Below, in pieces: positions 45,930 through 54,278 of a DNA stretch of 64,000 nt. Origin of the DNA: Psychrosphaera sp. F3M07 (GTDB taxonomy: Bacteria; Pseudomonadota; Gammaproteobacteria; Enterobacterales; Alteromonadaceae). The position numbers were made by a program, and so were the translations under genes. The stretch lies in contig NZ_JAHKPJ010000020.1 of the NCBI RefSeq assembly GCF_018860345.1, forward strand, positions 44,550-108,549. The letters run 5' to 3'. How positions within the stretch are numbered: the first letter of the stretch is position 1; every line of letters starts with the position of its first letter. The notes beneath the pieces were generated by a model. It did not search any database and had not been told where the DNA came from. It saw only the letters and a list, made by a program, of their open reading frames with translations.

Positions 45930-47121
45930 ACTAGTAAAAGGCTTTTTACTCCTTGCCATTTTTGGGGCTTTAGTTTTCATTGCACCACAATTAATGGGTG
46001 AACAAGGTTATATATTAATATCATTAGGTAACTGGACAATTGAAGGTTCCGTTGTTCAATTTGCTATTTTATTCATTATATCTTCGCTGGTTTTATATGG
46101 GCTTTGGTTAGCCATAAAATATCTTATTTTAGTTTTTATTATGCCAACCAAGTGGTGGCAAAATCGTTATGCTAAAACCCATGCTAATTATTTCCAAACC
46201 GGTGTGGATTATATGGCATTGGGCCAATGGAAAAGTGCAGCGGAGCAATTTTTAAAAGTAAAACGCATATCTAAAAAACAAACTGCAGCGGAACTTGCTT
46301 TGGTTTGTGCCGCCAGAGCGAATGAACCAGAGTTAAGTCGTAATATTGTAAATAGTTTAGAGGCTAATTTTGAACAAAATAATGTTAATCAGCAGTTCTC
46401 TAATTTATTGATCTTAGTGCAACAACAGCAGTTTTCTGAGGCGTTGTTAGTGCTGAATAAACTTAATTTACCTGTATTAAAACAAACCATCGCTTTTCAA
46501 CAATTATGGTTGGTAATCCAAGTTAATAATCATGCTTGGAATGATGTTAATAAGTACTTACCTAAAATTCATAAATTGGCATTAAAACAAGCGGAAGCGG
46601 CGGTTGAAGAATGGCACCAACACCTTTTTGATACATTCAACTTTGCATTTGTTGGTTATATAGAACAGTATTCAAATAATCAACTACAACAGGTTTGGAA
46701 CAATTTTTCAAAAGCCAATCAACAGATTCACTCTGTATCAGAAGCCTACATAGCAGCAATTGCAGCGCAAGGTGCATCAAAGCAGGTGGAAACCATATTA
46801 TGCGACTTCATGAACTTTAATGGTTATCAATGGGTATTAAATAACGTCAGACGTTGTTATCAAGTTACTGGAAAAGTCCATATGGACGCGTTATTTTCAC
46901 AAGTCCAAAAACACATTAATAAACATAAAGACGATAAGATACTGTTAACCATATTTGCTTATTTAGCCGCAGGCCAAAAAGATCCTCAATTGGCAAAACA
47001 AGCACTTGAACAAGTTATTTACAGTAATAAAAACAACTTAGACACTATATTATACGCCAATGTATTAGCGGATTTAGGCGAAGTGCGCCATAGTGTAGAA
47101 GTATTTCAATCTATGAAATAA
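45922..47121 (+). CDS. hemY: HemY-family TPR membrane protein
   Basis: A 399-residue inner-membrane protein of the HemY family: two N-terminal membrane helices (about 5-25 and 45-68) and a TPR-containing domain. AAEQFLKVKRISKKQTAAEL and the C-terminal DTILYANVLADLGEVRHSVE are typical. The exact role in late haem synthesis is not settled. The ATG at 45922 has AAGGAAAG upstream and overlaps the hemX stop; the in-frame GTG at 45916 is not preferred. Last gene of the hem operon. Confidence 0.93.
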   Translation: MTKLVKGFLLLAIFGALVFIAPQLMGEQGYILISLGNWTIEGSVVQFAILFIISSLVLYGLWLAIKYLILVFIMPTKWWQNRYAKTHANYFQTGVDYMALGQWKSAAEQFLKVKRISKKQTAAELALVCAARANEPELSRNIVNSLEANFEQNNVNQQFSNLLILVQQQQFSEALLVLNKLNLPVLKQTIAFQQLWLVIQVNNHAWNDVNKYLPKIHKLALKQAEAAVEEWHQHLFDTFNFAFVGYIEQYSNNQLQQVWNNFSKANQQIHSVSEAYIAAIAAQGASKQVETILCDFMNFNGYQWVLNNVRRCYQVTGKVHMDALFSQVQKHINKHKDDKILLTIFAYLAAGQKDPQLAKQALEQVIYSNKNNLDTILYANVLADLGEVRHSVEVFQSMK

Positions 47122-47156
47122 CAAAGCAAATAGTTATATATAGAAAGGAATGTTTA

Positions 47157-47678
47157 GTGAACTTTAATAAATGGATTAGCTTTATTATTTTTAGTGTATT
47201 GATTATGTCAGGGTGTGCAAAGGGACCTAATCATCCACCAGTGGTCAACACAGAAGATGCAGCCCTAGTATATGTATATGGTAAAACTGGATTAACATCT
47301 AATTTAAATAAAAAAGTAGGAATTTCTGTAAACAACCAGTATCACACAAATATGCAGCCTGGTGGTTACACATATATGCTATTAGCTGAGGGGACTCATA
47401 ATCTCAATATAGATGGAGAAAGCATTGTTATTGATGCTAAAGTTGGTGATATTACTTACATTGAATGGCGCAATAGTAAATCCAATGTAAGTTATAATTT
47501 ACTCAGTGTTGGCTTACCGGTGCCTGTCGGTAAAATGAACTTAAACTTATTGGGTTTAGGTAAAAACGATAAATCTAATAAGTTAAAATTAATTGATCCA
47601 AGTTACGGTCAATATGCTTTAAAATCGAGACGTCTTCAACCTCCTATAAATAATGGCAAATTGGTCACAAAAATCTAA
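47157..47678 (+). CDS. DUF2846-like lipoprotein
   Basis: A 173-residue lipoprotein: signal and lipobox IMSGC, with the cysteine at about residue 21, then a domain resembling DUF2846 (about 35-125; AALVYVYGKTGLTSNLNKKV, GISVNNQYHTNMQPGGYTYM and a GTHNL turn). The function is unknown. It starts with GTG at 47157, which has AAAGGA seven bases upstream. It lies 35 bp after hemY and may be cotranscribed with it, but is not part of the usual hem operon. Confidence 0.75.
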   Translation: MNFNKWISFIIFSVLIMSGCAKGPNHPPVVNTEDAALVYVYGKTGLTSNLNKKVGISVNNQYHTNMQPGGYTYMLLAEGTHNLNIDGESIVIDAKVGDITYIEWRNSKSNVSYNLLSVGLPVPVGKMNLNLLGLGKNDKSNKLKLIDPSYGQYALKSRRLQPPINNGKLVTKI

Positions 47679-47859
47679 CCTATACTTAAATCATTGTTCT
47701 TTTAAAATTGAACTGAGTTCACTATATTTATAACAGCACTAATAGTTGTTTAATTTGATTAAGTATTTTAGATTTCCGCTTTTGGCACAAAGCGCTCAAC
47801 AAACTTAGATTAAATAACATGAACAATCATCCGGTTCGTTAAGTTAACAAGGAGTAAAT

Positions 47860-48018
47860 ATGGAAAATTTAGGATTTATCTTTGGGATTATGGGCATGTC
47901 GATGGGCGTAATGGGGTTCATTTTCGGCATTATATCAAAGACACAAGTTGATAAACTAGAAACGAAACTGAAAGAGTTAAACGTTATAGAACAAGATTAC
48001 GACTCAAGCAAAAAATAA
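47860..48018 (+). CDS. 52-residue Gly/Met-rich membrane protein
   Basis: A strong AAGGAG ribosome site lies six bases before the ATG. The peptide has a Gly/Met-rich hydrophobic helix (about residues 4-25, FIFGIMGMSMGVMGFIFGII) with GxxxG-like spacing. A charged, helical cytosolic tail follows (KTQVDKLETKLKELN). Similar small proteins occur in Shewanella-like and other marine gammaproteobacteria as I recall, with no known role. It is an independent gene closed by a strong terminator at 48038. Confidence 0.8.
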   Translation: MENLGFIFGIMGMSMGVMGFIFGIISKTQVDKLETKLKELNVIEQDYDSSKK

Positions 48019-48037
48019 GTTTGGTTAACAACAAAAA

Positions 48038-48065
48038 AGAGCGCATTGATATGCGCTCTTTTTTT
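48038..48065. terminator. bidirectional terminator between the small membrane gene and mscS-like
   Basis: AGAGCGCAT (48038-48046) and ATGCGCTCT (48051-48059) form a 9-bp stem with a TGAT loop, followed by seven T and preceded by an A-run. It can serve both the plus-strand small gene and the convergent mechanosensitive channel gene. Confidence 0.9.
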
Positions 48066-48094
48066 ACATTAAAACCTAAATACTCACTCCCAAA

Positions 48095-49150
48095 TTAAGA
48101 CTCAGCCTGCTCTAACTGCAGCCTTTGAGTTGGATAAGCAAACTCACCACCAAGCTCTAGTATTAAATCCCCAATGTCTAACAACACTTTTTGTTTATGT
48201 TGATGAAAGGTCACCCAATCTGTGGTGATGGTCATACAATAAACCAAGATATTTAATGATGATGCACCATAACCATTAAAATTTACAATAATGGTTTGGT
48301 CTTGCGCCACCAGCTCAGACTCAGTTAAATATTTGGTGATGTCATCGACAATATTTTTCACTAAATTCATATCGTCATATCGTATTGTAATCGTTTCTTG
48401 AATACGTCTGTGGGTCATACGTGATGGGTTTTGCACGGTAATATTGTTAAATGCTGAATTTGGAACATACAAAGGACGTTTATCAAACGCACGGATTTTT
48501 GTGATGCGCCATCCTATATATTCTACGGTGCCTTCTATTTCTCGATCTGGTGATCGTATCCAGTCACCCACTTGAAACGGTTTATCTAAGTACAACATAA
48601 TGCCACCAAACCAGTTGGAGACTAAGTCTTTAGAGGCAAACGCTAATGCTGCACCTGATACACTCCCCATCGCAATCAGGCCTGTCGCATCTAAACCTAA
48701 CAGGTCAAAAGCAACAATGACTAAAATTAACGTTAACAATAATCGGCCTATTTTAGCTAACCCAATAACCGCCGTTTGATCTAACGAACCGCTACCATCG
48801 CCTGACAAACTGAGTCTTTCGTAGTTGTTAATAATCCTGAAACCATACCAACTCACATGTAGGGCAATTAGTATTTGTAAAACCGCATATTCATCTAATC
48901 CCAAGTTGAATGAGAATATAACGTCACTGGTTTCAATTAATGACCAGATGGCACTAGTCATCAACAAAAACTTTGCTGGGGTATAAATAGCGCCTATACA
49001 AACACTTAGAAATGTTCCAGATGTTTGATTGTTCAACTTAGACTTAAACAAACGCAACACAACCACACCAGATAATATGGCGATAACCGCTACTAACTGA
49101 CTAAAATAATCTTGGTTTGGATCAAACAAATACAACGCGTCTTCTAACAT
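48095..49150 (-). CDS. MscS-family mechanosensitive ion channel
   Basis: A 351-residue inner-membrane channel of the MscS family: four or five hydrophobic helices (about 18-165), the pore-lining helix and MscS beta domain (about 170-260; AALAFASKDLVSNWFGGIML, PFQVGDWIRSP, VEYIGWRITKIRAFDKRPLY), and a cytosolic C-terminal domain. It should release solutes on hypoosmotic shock. It is larger than E. coli MscS (286) by extra N-terminal helices. It stands alone between a terminator and the DUF2956 gene, with which it is divergent. Confidence 0.93.
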   Translation of the reverse strand: MLEDALYLFDPNQDYFSQLVAVIAILSGVVVLRLFKSKLNNQTSGTFLSVCIGAIYTPAKFLLMTSAIWSLIETSDVIFSFNLGLDEYAVLQILIALHVSWYGFRIINNYERLSLSGDGSGSLDQTAVIGLAKIGRLLLTLILVIVAFDLLGLDATGLIAMGSVSGAALAFASKDLVSNWFGGIMLYLDKPFQVGDWIRSPDREIEGTVEYIGWRITKIRAFDKRPLYVPNSAFNNITVQNPSRMTHRRIQETITIRYDDMNLVKNIVDDITKYLTESELVAQDQTIIVNFNGYGASSLNILVYCMTITTDWVTFHQHKQKVLLDIGDLILELGGEFAYPTQRLQLEQAES

Positions 49151-49247
49151 ACAGCCCCATAAGATTAATAATGCGAAAAGGTATAAGTTAACGTATTCTT
49201 AGGACGCATAAAACCTCTTCACATATTTTGGATTAAAAAAGTAACAC

Positions 49248-49619
49248 ATGACTAAAAATTCCATATCAGAACAAACGGAAAATCAAGCCTTACAAATTGC
49301 CAAGGCGACGCAAAAGCCAAATCAAACCAAAGAACAAACTAAGCTCATTGCCAAAGGTATTGAAAAGGGCATCACGGAATATAAAAAACGTCAAAAAGCC
49401 AAAGCAAGAGATTTAGATAAAAAGCGCAAAAAACTAGATGCAAAACAAGAGTCACTAGCCCTCAACGAAAATGAACATCATGATATTGCACTCAGTAAAA
49501 AACAGCGAACCATGCAAGCTTCTGACACCGGTTCACCACATTATTATACGTCGTTCGCTTATATCATGTTGATGATAACCTTAGCTTGGATCATCTTTCA
49601 TATGATCACAGTACATTAA
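49248..49619 (+). CDS. DUF2956 family protein
   Basis: A 123-residue protein of the DUF2956 family. The first two thirds are highly charged and helical (QIAKATQKPNQTKEQTKLIA, KGITEYKKRQKAKARDLDKK). The C-terminus holds a single hydrophobic helix (about 100-120, YIMLMITLAWIIFHM), so it is a tail-anchored protein. Function unknown. Divergent from the MscS-type gene. Confidence 0.88.
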   Translation: MTKNSISEQTENQALQIAKATQKPNQTKEQTKLIAKGIEKGITEYKKRQKAKARDLDKKRKKLDAKQESLALNENEHHDIALSKKQRTMQASDTGSPHYYTSFAYIMLMITLAWIIFHMITVH

Positions 49620-49689
49620 ACAAAGTTTCTGATAAAACGTTATCTAGTCTTACCGCATAAAGTAACTAGATAACGTATCTGTTTGGCCG

Positions 49690-50004
49690 TTAACTAAATA
49701 ACTTTAAGCCCACTACGCCAATAAATATCAAACACAAACATATAATTTGTGGCACCGACAGCGCTTGGTTAAAAAAGTAATGATTAATAATAGATATCGC
49801 CGATGCACCGACCGCCAACCATACTAAATAAGCCAAGTTAATCGGGATCTCTTTTAATGCTATTGAAAACAAGACTAAGCTAAGTGTCATGGAAAGCACA
49901 CCGCAAATAACATAGGGGATATTAGTAAAAGATTCGGACTTTTGAATACTCACTAACCAGCCAGCTTCCAAAACCCCTGCAATAAATAAGATAAACCAAT
50001 ACAT
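49690..50004 (-). CDS. gdx: SMR-family guanidinium exporter Gdx
   Basis: A four-helix small multidrug resistance transporter (104 residues) of the Gdx/SugE group. The essential glutamate is E13 in AGVLEAGWLVSIQKSESFT, where Gdx proteins have a LE-x-x-W motif and KYSxGFT-like segment. INLAYLVWLAVGASA also fits Gdx. The diagnostic evidence is upstream: a guanidine-II riboswitch at 50022-50070 precedes the start, so it exports guanidinium in exchange for protons. GAGAG lies five bases before the ATG. Confidence 0.9.
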   Translation of the reverse strand: MYWFILFIAGVLEAGWLVSIQKSESFTNIPYVICGVLSMTLSLVLFSIALKEIPINLAYLVWLAVGASAISIINHYFFNQALSVPQIICLCLIFIGVVGLKLFS

Positions 50005-50021
50005 ATAGACTCTCTATAATA

Positions 50022-50070
50022 AGTAGGGGTCGTCCCCTGATAAAATAGAGCGGTGAGGTCGTCCCCACAT
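50022..50070 (-). promoter_or_regulatory. guanidine-II (mini-ykkC) riboswitch
   Basis: On the minus strand two small hairpins share the invariant ACGA loop: GTGGGG-ACGA-CCTCAC (50053-50068) and AGGGG-ACGA-CCCCT (50025-50038), separated by 14 bases. This is the exact architecture of the mini-ykkC RNA, whose twin ACGR loops bind guanidinium. It lies about 20 bases before the gdx ATG, next to the ribosome site GAGAG, fitting translational control. Confidence 0.95.
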
Positions 50071-50116
50071 CGTTTGATTTAAGATGTTATTTTAACAAAC
50101 ATTGTCTAAAAGTAAA

Positions 50117-50653
50117 TCAGCGAATGCATTGGTAATAAACAACTACAGAGTCACCCAACGGGTCCTTATGTAAGGTTTTTTCAATAAACTGCATGCCAAT
50201 TTTTTTCATGATATTAATAGAACCAACATTATCAGGGTCGGCGATGGCACTAAATTTACCGGTAAATCCGCTTTGGATTAACGCTTGTTTAACCGTTACC
50301 GCGGCTTCCGTTGCATATCCTTGCCCCCAACTATCTTGTTTAAAACGCCAACCTAGCTCTAAATTATCCAACTCCGGTGAGTCACTAAAAAATGACATAG
50401 GTCTTACTAAAATCCAGCCAATAAATTGATTGGTTTGTGTTACGTTAACCTGCCATAACCCCCAACCTTGCTGATGGTTACTAAAGCTATTTAAACGAGG
50501 AATAAAACGGTGTTTGATGTCGTCCATTGTCGACTTTTTACCACCGTTTATATAACGCATGACCTTAACGTCCTGATCGAGTTCGAATAAAAGCGGTGCG
50601 TCTTTTTCCGTCATCAACTTATAACTTAATCGTTCAGAAGGATTAATGTTCAT
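50117..50653 (-). CDS. GNAT-family N-acetyltransferase (RimJ/RimL-like)
   Basis: A 178-residue GNAT acetyltransferase. LELGWRFKQDSWGQGYATEA holds the acetyl-CoA pyrophosphate-binding motif (about residues 93-112) and IADPDNVGSINIMKKIGMQF is the conserved C-terminal segment, as in RimJ/RimL-like members. Such enzymes acetylate ribosomal proteins or small molecules; the substrate is not clear. The start codon abuts the stop of the cupin gene upstream (50654), so the two are cotranscribed. Confidence 0.88.
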   Translation of the reverse strand: MNINPSERLSYKLMTEKDAPLLFELDQDVKVMRYINGGKKSTMDDIKHRFIPRLNSFSNHQQGWGLWQVNVTQTNQFIGWILVRPMSFFSDSPELDNLELGWRFKQDSWGQGYATEAAVTVKQALIQSGFTGKFSAIADPDNVGSINIMKKIGMQFIEKTLHKDPLGDSVVVYYQCIR

Positions 50654-50965
50654 TTACACACTTCCTTGTTTTTCTATTACTAAAATTCGAGCTTCCCCCT
50701 GAGGATGAGCAACATGCTCAGTGCCAACGCTCGCATAAAAAATATCGCCTACTTCTAATAAAGCCGAATGTTCCGCACCGGCTTGTTTATACAACATCTT
50801 GACTTGACCATCTAATACGACAAACACTTCTTCACCATCATTGACATGCCATTTATAAGGTTGGTCTGTCCAATGTAGCCGAGTGGTAATGCCTTGCATA
50901 TTGGCAATGTCTAATGCCTGCCAAGCTTTATCGCCGGTAAACTGTTGTGGTCTTATTATTTTCAT
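50654..50965 (-). CDS. small cupin-domain protein
   Basis: A single-domain cupin of 103 residues. WHVNDGEEVFVVLDGQVKML and VGDIFYASVGTEHVAHPQGE form the two cupin motifs (histidines and glutamate of the metal set present). It overlaps or abuts the acetyltransferase gene, with no gap between stop and start. The function is unknown; it may bind a small ligand. It is divergent from the LysR gene at 51138, which could control it. Confidence 0.85.
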   Translation of the reverse strand: MKIIRPQQFTGDKAWQALDIANMQGITTRLHWTDQPYKWHVNDGEEVFVVLDGQVKMLYKQAGAEHSALLEVGDIFYASVGTEHVAHPQGEARILVIEKQGSV

Positions 50966-51137
50966 CTTGCCCCCAAGTGTGTATTGAGCGTGTCAATCTA
51001 CCAAGAAGATTACCAAGTGTTAACTAAATATTTTCCAGTGTTAACTTTGTATAAGTTACACAGTTTTATTATTTCCATTTAACAGTTAATCAAATTACAT
51101 TTACACTTATGCACCTTAAGGTTTATTTGGATTGTCT

Positions 51138-52040
51138 ATGTCAGCTAGTTTTAAGTTATTAGAAGGTATTGTCGCTTTTGTTGAAGTTGTCTCCAATGGC
51201 AGTTTTACCAAAGCCGCTGAAATAAGCGGACATTCCACCTCTTATATCAGTAAAGAGATATCCAAATTAGAAGAACGTTTGGGCATACGTCTACTAAATC
51301 GAACCACTCGCTCGTTAAGCCTTACTCCTGAAGGCGAGGTTTACTACCAACAATGCCAACAAATTGTAAACGACGCCGAACAAGCAGAACAGTTTATGAC
51401 CGGACAACAACAAAAACCGAAAGGTTTGTTACGTGTAAGCTGCCCAGTAAACATTGGTTTATCTAAGTTGCGTCCTGTGTTGGCTAAATTCACAAGTCTA
51501 TATAAAGGCGTTCAACTGGAGTTAGAGCTAACGGACCGCAAGGTAGACATGGTGGCAGAAGGTTACGATGTTGTGATCAGAGCCTCTGTGCAATTAGAAG
51601 ATTCTAGCTTAATAAGTCGACGTTTTATGAGCTCACAAGCTATTACGGTAGCGGCTCCAAGTTATCTAAGAAAAAATGGATTACCCAAAAAACCCAGTGA
51701 TTTAGTGCATCATCAAACCATAAGTTATGCTTATATAAAACAACCAAAACTTTGGACATACACAGACAAAGACGGGCGACCTACCCAAGTAAATGTTGAT
51801 AGCCAAGTTGTCACTAACAGCGGAGAGATGAATCTTGCACTTTGCATTGCAGGTAAAGGAATAACTCGGATCCCTTTATTTCACCTAACAGATGAAATTG
51901 AGAAAAACATGTTAGTCGAGCTATTTGAGGATTACCCTAAAATTGATATAGACGTTCATTTGGTTTACCCAAGCCGTAAACATATGTCGAGTAAGGTTCG
52001 TAGCTTTATTGACTTTGTGATAGCAGAATTAGGCGATTAA
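51138..52040 (+). CDS. LysR family transcriptional regulator
   Basis: A 300-residue LysR regulator: HTH at about residues 5-62 (LEGIVAFVEVVSNGSFTKAA, HSTSYISKEISKLEERLGIR, LNRTTRSLSLTPEG), effector domain about 90-295. This is the CrgA/DsdC-like group with the LNRTTRSLSLT motif. It is divergent from the cupin-acetyltransferase pair, which is the likely regulated unit. The ATG at 51138 is used; an in-frame TTG at 51132 is possible. Confidence 0.93.
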   Translation: MSASFKLLEGIVAFVEVVSNGSFTKAAEISGHSTSYISKEISKLEERLGIRLLNRTTRSLSLTPEGEVYYQQCQQIVNDAEQAEQFMTGQQQKPKGLLRVSCPVNIGLSKLRPVLAKFTSLYKGVQLELELTDRKVDMVAEGYDVVIRASVQLEDSSLISRRFMSSQAITVAAPSYLRKNGLPKKPSDLVHHQTISYAYIKQPKLWTYTDKDGRPTQVNVDSQVVTNSGEMNLALCIAGKGITRIPLFHLTDEIEKNMLVELFEDYPKIDIDVHLVYPSRKHMSSKVRSFIDFVIAELGD

Positions 52041-52095
52041 CCGTAACTAGTGTTAAGCCAAGTTAAACCTAATTCTGTTCAATTAACTTATTAGG

Positions 52096-52650
52096 TTATA
52101 CTGACTTCTGATAGGCCAATATTAACCACTTTTTAACTTCGTCGTCGATATCAGTCATGCTCTTTAATTGGATCCTATGCGTACACATAGTGCCAAAAGG
52201 ACCAGAGTTTTCTAACTTACCTTGTACCTCTATTCCTTTGAGTTTTAGACCTAGATCTATCCTGCTTTTTGTTGCGGGTTTAATTAGCGCAAATTGATTT
52301 TTTCTAATAATACTGACGCTGGTTTTTTTTGCGGTGATCACAACGTCGTTACCAAACTGGGTCACGATATCTATCAGTTTTTCATATAACGGCAACAGTG
52401 ACTCTTTACCTGTGTATTGATCGCTAATTAGATGTTCGGATGTTTTTTCTTGGTCACTCGATTGATTTTGAAAAAGTGTGACTATGGTATTAGCAAAACC
52501 ATGCGTCACTTGATGTTCAGTTTTAAGAAACGTCACTGCATGTGAATGTTTTTCAAAACGCTTGGAAGCTAAGATCTTCATCCATTGATCTAATGACTTA
52601 CCCGTTTTTTCAGGCATGTTATTGATCATCGTTTCTAGTGCTTTCTCCAT
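52096..52650 (-). CDS. DUF4287 plus DUF5655 protein
   Basis: A 184-residue soluble protein. The N-terminal DUF4287 region (about 1-55; SLDQWMKILASKRFEKHSHA, VTFLKTEHQVTHGFANTIV) is followed by a DUF5655-type domain (about 72-184; LYEKLIDIVTQFGNDVVITA, KKTSVSIIRKNQFALIKPAT). The pairing is common in environmental bacteria, including Actinobacteria and Bacteroidetes. The function is unknown. It converges on the LysR gene and lies downstream of the RDD gene with a gap. Confidence 0.82.
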   Translation of the reverse strand: MEKALETMINNMPEKTGKSLDQWMKILASKRFEKHSHAVTFLKTEHQVTHGFANTIVTLFQNQSSDQEKTSEHLISDQYTGKESLLPLYEKLIDIVTQFGNDVVITAKKTSVSIIRKNQFALIKPATKSRIDLGLKLKGIEVQGKLENSGPFGTMCTHRIQLKSMTDIDDEVKKWLILAYQKSV

Positions 52651-52714
52651 ATTCCCACCTTCTCAAAAAGTTTAGATATACAACAATGACACTGACCATT
52701 GAACAAACGAATTA

Positions 52715-53329
52715 TTACGCTGACGTTTGATTATCGATATCTACGTAACTCACTTTAGTTTTGGCAATATAATCATGTAAACAACGTTGTTGTTTGCCAA
52801 AGATAAATAACGGATTGATTATGCCAGAAATATACTGGCCAACAACCGGAACCAAACTAATCAATTGCATAGGTAAGATACGTTGAAAAAAAATCTTGCT
52901 AAATGAAGCTTGTGTGCCATCTAAATTTTCTATCCGTATTCCCATATAATATTTACCTACCGTTTGCCCATACGTGTAAAGCAGGTACCCATGTATGATC
53001 AACGTACTTAACGCGCCATAAAGAAATGAAGTCACTATTATTTCAAGGGTATCTTCTTCAATTTTTTCAAAACCATAATAAATAAAATAAGGAATAAACA
53101 CGATAAGTACAATTAACAAATCCACAATTGCAGCCGCGAATCTATGGCCTCTAGAAGCCATTTCTCCGGCAACAACTTCACTTTCTTTATACTCAGGCTC
53201 TTGTTGTTTTTGCTGTATGAGTTCATCGATTAATTTTGCTCTTTCAGGGTAGAGTTCCCTATCAATTGCTTTTGCTGAAGACTGTAACTCATGTAACGTA
53301 TAATTAGAAAAATCGATATTTGAATCCAT
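52715..53329 (-). CDS. RDD family membrane protein
   Basis: A 204-residue protein with an acidic, helical cytosolic N-terminus (about 1-55) and an RDD domain (about 60-190) with three or four membrane segments. The arginine-aspartate marks are in ASRGHRFAAAIVDLLIVLIV, GQTVGKYYMGIRIENLDGTQ and GYLLYTYGQTVG. Function uncertain; some RDD proteins are transporters. The ATG at 53329 has GGAG upstream and is preferred to the ATG at 53344. Confidence 0.88.
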   Translation of the reverse strand: MDSNIDFSNYTLHELQSSAKAIDRELYPERAKLIDELIQQKQQEPEYKESEVVAGEMASRGHRFAAAIVDLLIVLIVFIPYFIYYGFEKIEEDTLEIIVTSFLYGALSTLIIHGYLLYTYGQTVGKYYMGIRIENLDGTQASFSKIFFQRILPMQLISLVPVVGQYISGIINPLFIFGKQQRCLHDYIAKTKVSYVDIDNQTSA

Positions 53330-53414
53330 TGTAAAACACTCCATTTAGATTATGCCCAATGTGGCTAAAACCAAATACAGGCGAGCAAATGACTCTGTAT
53401 ATGGCATTGTAGAA

Positions 53415-53612
53415 TTAATCATTTTTTTTGAAATAGGAAACCCTAATCAACACAATACTGACTGAAATAAAATATATAGCGCTACAGACTAAGCCTAAAA
53501 ACTTAAGTGTGAAAACATCATTTACACGACCAGATGAAGAAATGGCGTTGACTTGATAACCGAGGATATAAAGCAAAAACAAACTGATTAATATGTAAAA
53601 ATATAATTTCAA
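53415..53612 (-). CDS. hypothetical small membrane protein
   Basis: A 65-residue, two-helix hydrophobic peptide (about 4-22 and 36-58). The start is a TTG at 53612 with AAGGA eight bases upstream. I do not recognise a family, and a non-ATG start makes the call tentative. It follows no obvious operon: 70 bp separate it from the RDD gene downstream. Confidence 0.45.
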   Translation of the reverse strand: MKLYFYILISLFLLYILGYQVNAISSSGRVNDVFTLKFLGLVCSAIYFISVSIVLIRVSYFKKND

Positions 53613-53770
53613 ATCCCTGATCCTTTTACACTGTAGTATCCAACCACTGATCCATAAAATTTGGACTCTTATAATAAAGCACAGTATAAAATTTAATCAA
53701 GTTTTTACTACATTACTTCCCGTTCAACGTGTACACGAGTCAAGCATAGATACCATTATTTCTGACTATG

Positions 53771-54019
53771 TTAGTCTTGGATTTTTTCTGCATGACCTTG
53801 AATTGCCTTAACGGACGAATAGGTTGAAACGCAATAAGGTACCAAATACGTCAGTAATACCTGGGCAATTCTATCAGTTGAAAATTCCATATTAACAAAT
53901 GCAGCACCATGATTTATCAACGCAAGTAGCGTACCGACTAGAATTGATACCTTAAGGGCAGACCTAGCTACTTTTTTTGATAACGCTAAATCTAAAAATG
54001 TGGTGCTGGTCTCTGTCAT
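53771..54019 (-). CDS. NrtS-like nitrate/nitrite transporter
   Basis: An 82-residue membrane protein with two hydrophobic helices. SALKVSILVGTLLALINHGA and LLTYLVPYCVSTYSSVKAI match the NrtS family, small nitrate/nitrite transporters first described in cyanobacteria and marine bacteria; the ALINHG and YLVPYCVSTYS motifs are diagnostic. No nitrate-assimilation genes are in the window, so its role is uncertain. It is a monocistronic gene. Confidence 0.78.
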   Translation of the reverse strand: MTETSTTFLDLALSKKVARSALKVSILVGTLLALINHGAAFVNMEFSTDRIAQVLLTYLVPYCVSTYSSVKAIQGHAEKIQD

Positions 54020-54278
54020 ATTGTTTGCTCTTATTTATTTGAATATTGCGAATAACTAAAGAACCATCACATCGATTGAACAAATATTGGAGGTCTCAGG
54101 TGGGCAATAACTTATCAGGTGTTTTATTAATTAACAATTTTTTAACTTAAACAAAACATACCTGATTAGCTTCATTAACATATTACATATAGCCTAACGC
54201 TCTCAGCAAAACCTTGCACTAATCGCACAACCCGATAACCTGTAACCACAATGACAATACTTAGATAGACTGTATATT

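Noticed and set aside
54100-54150. 16-codon GTG ORF with a perfect GGAGG ribosome site six bases upstream
   Set aside because: Too short to call, no recognisable motif, and no linked gene immediately downstream in frame or context; recorded only as a curiosity.
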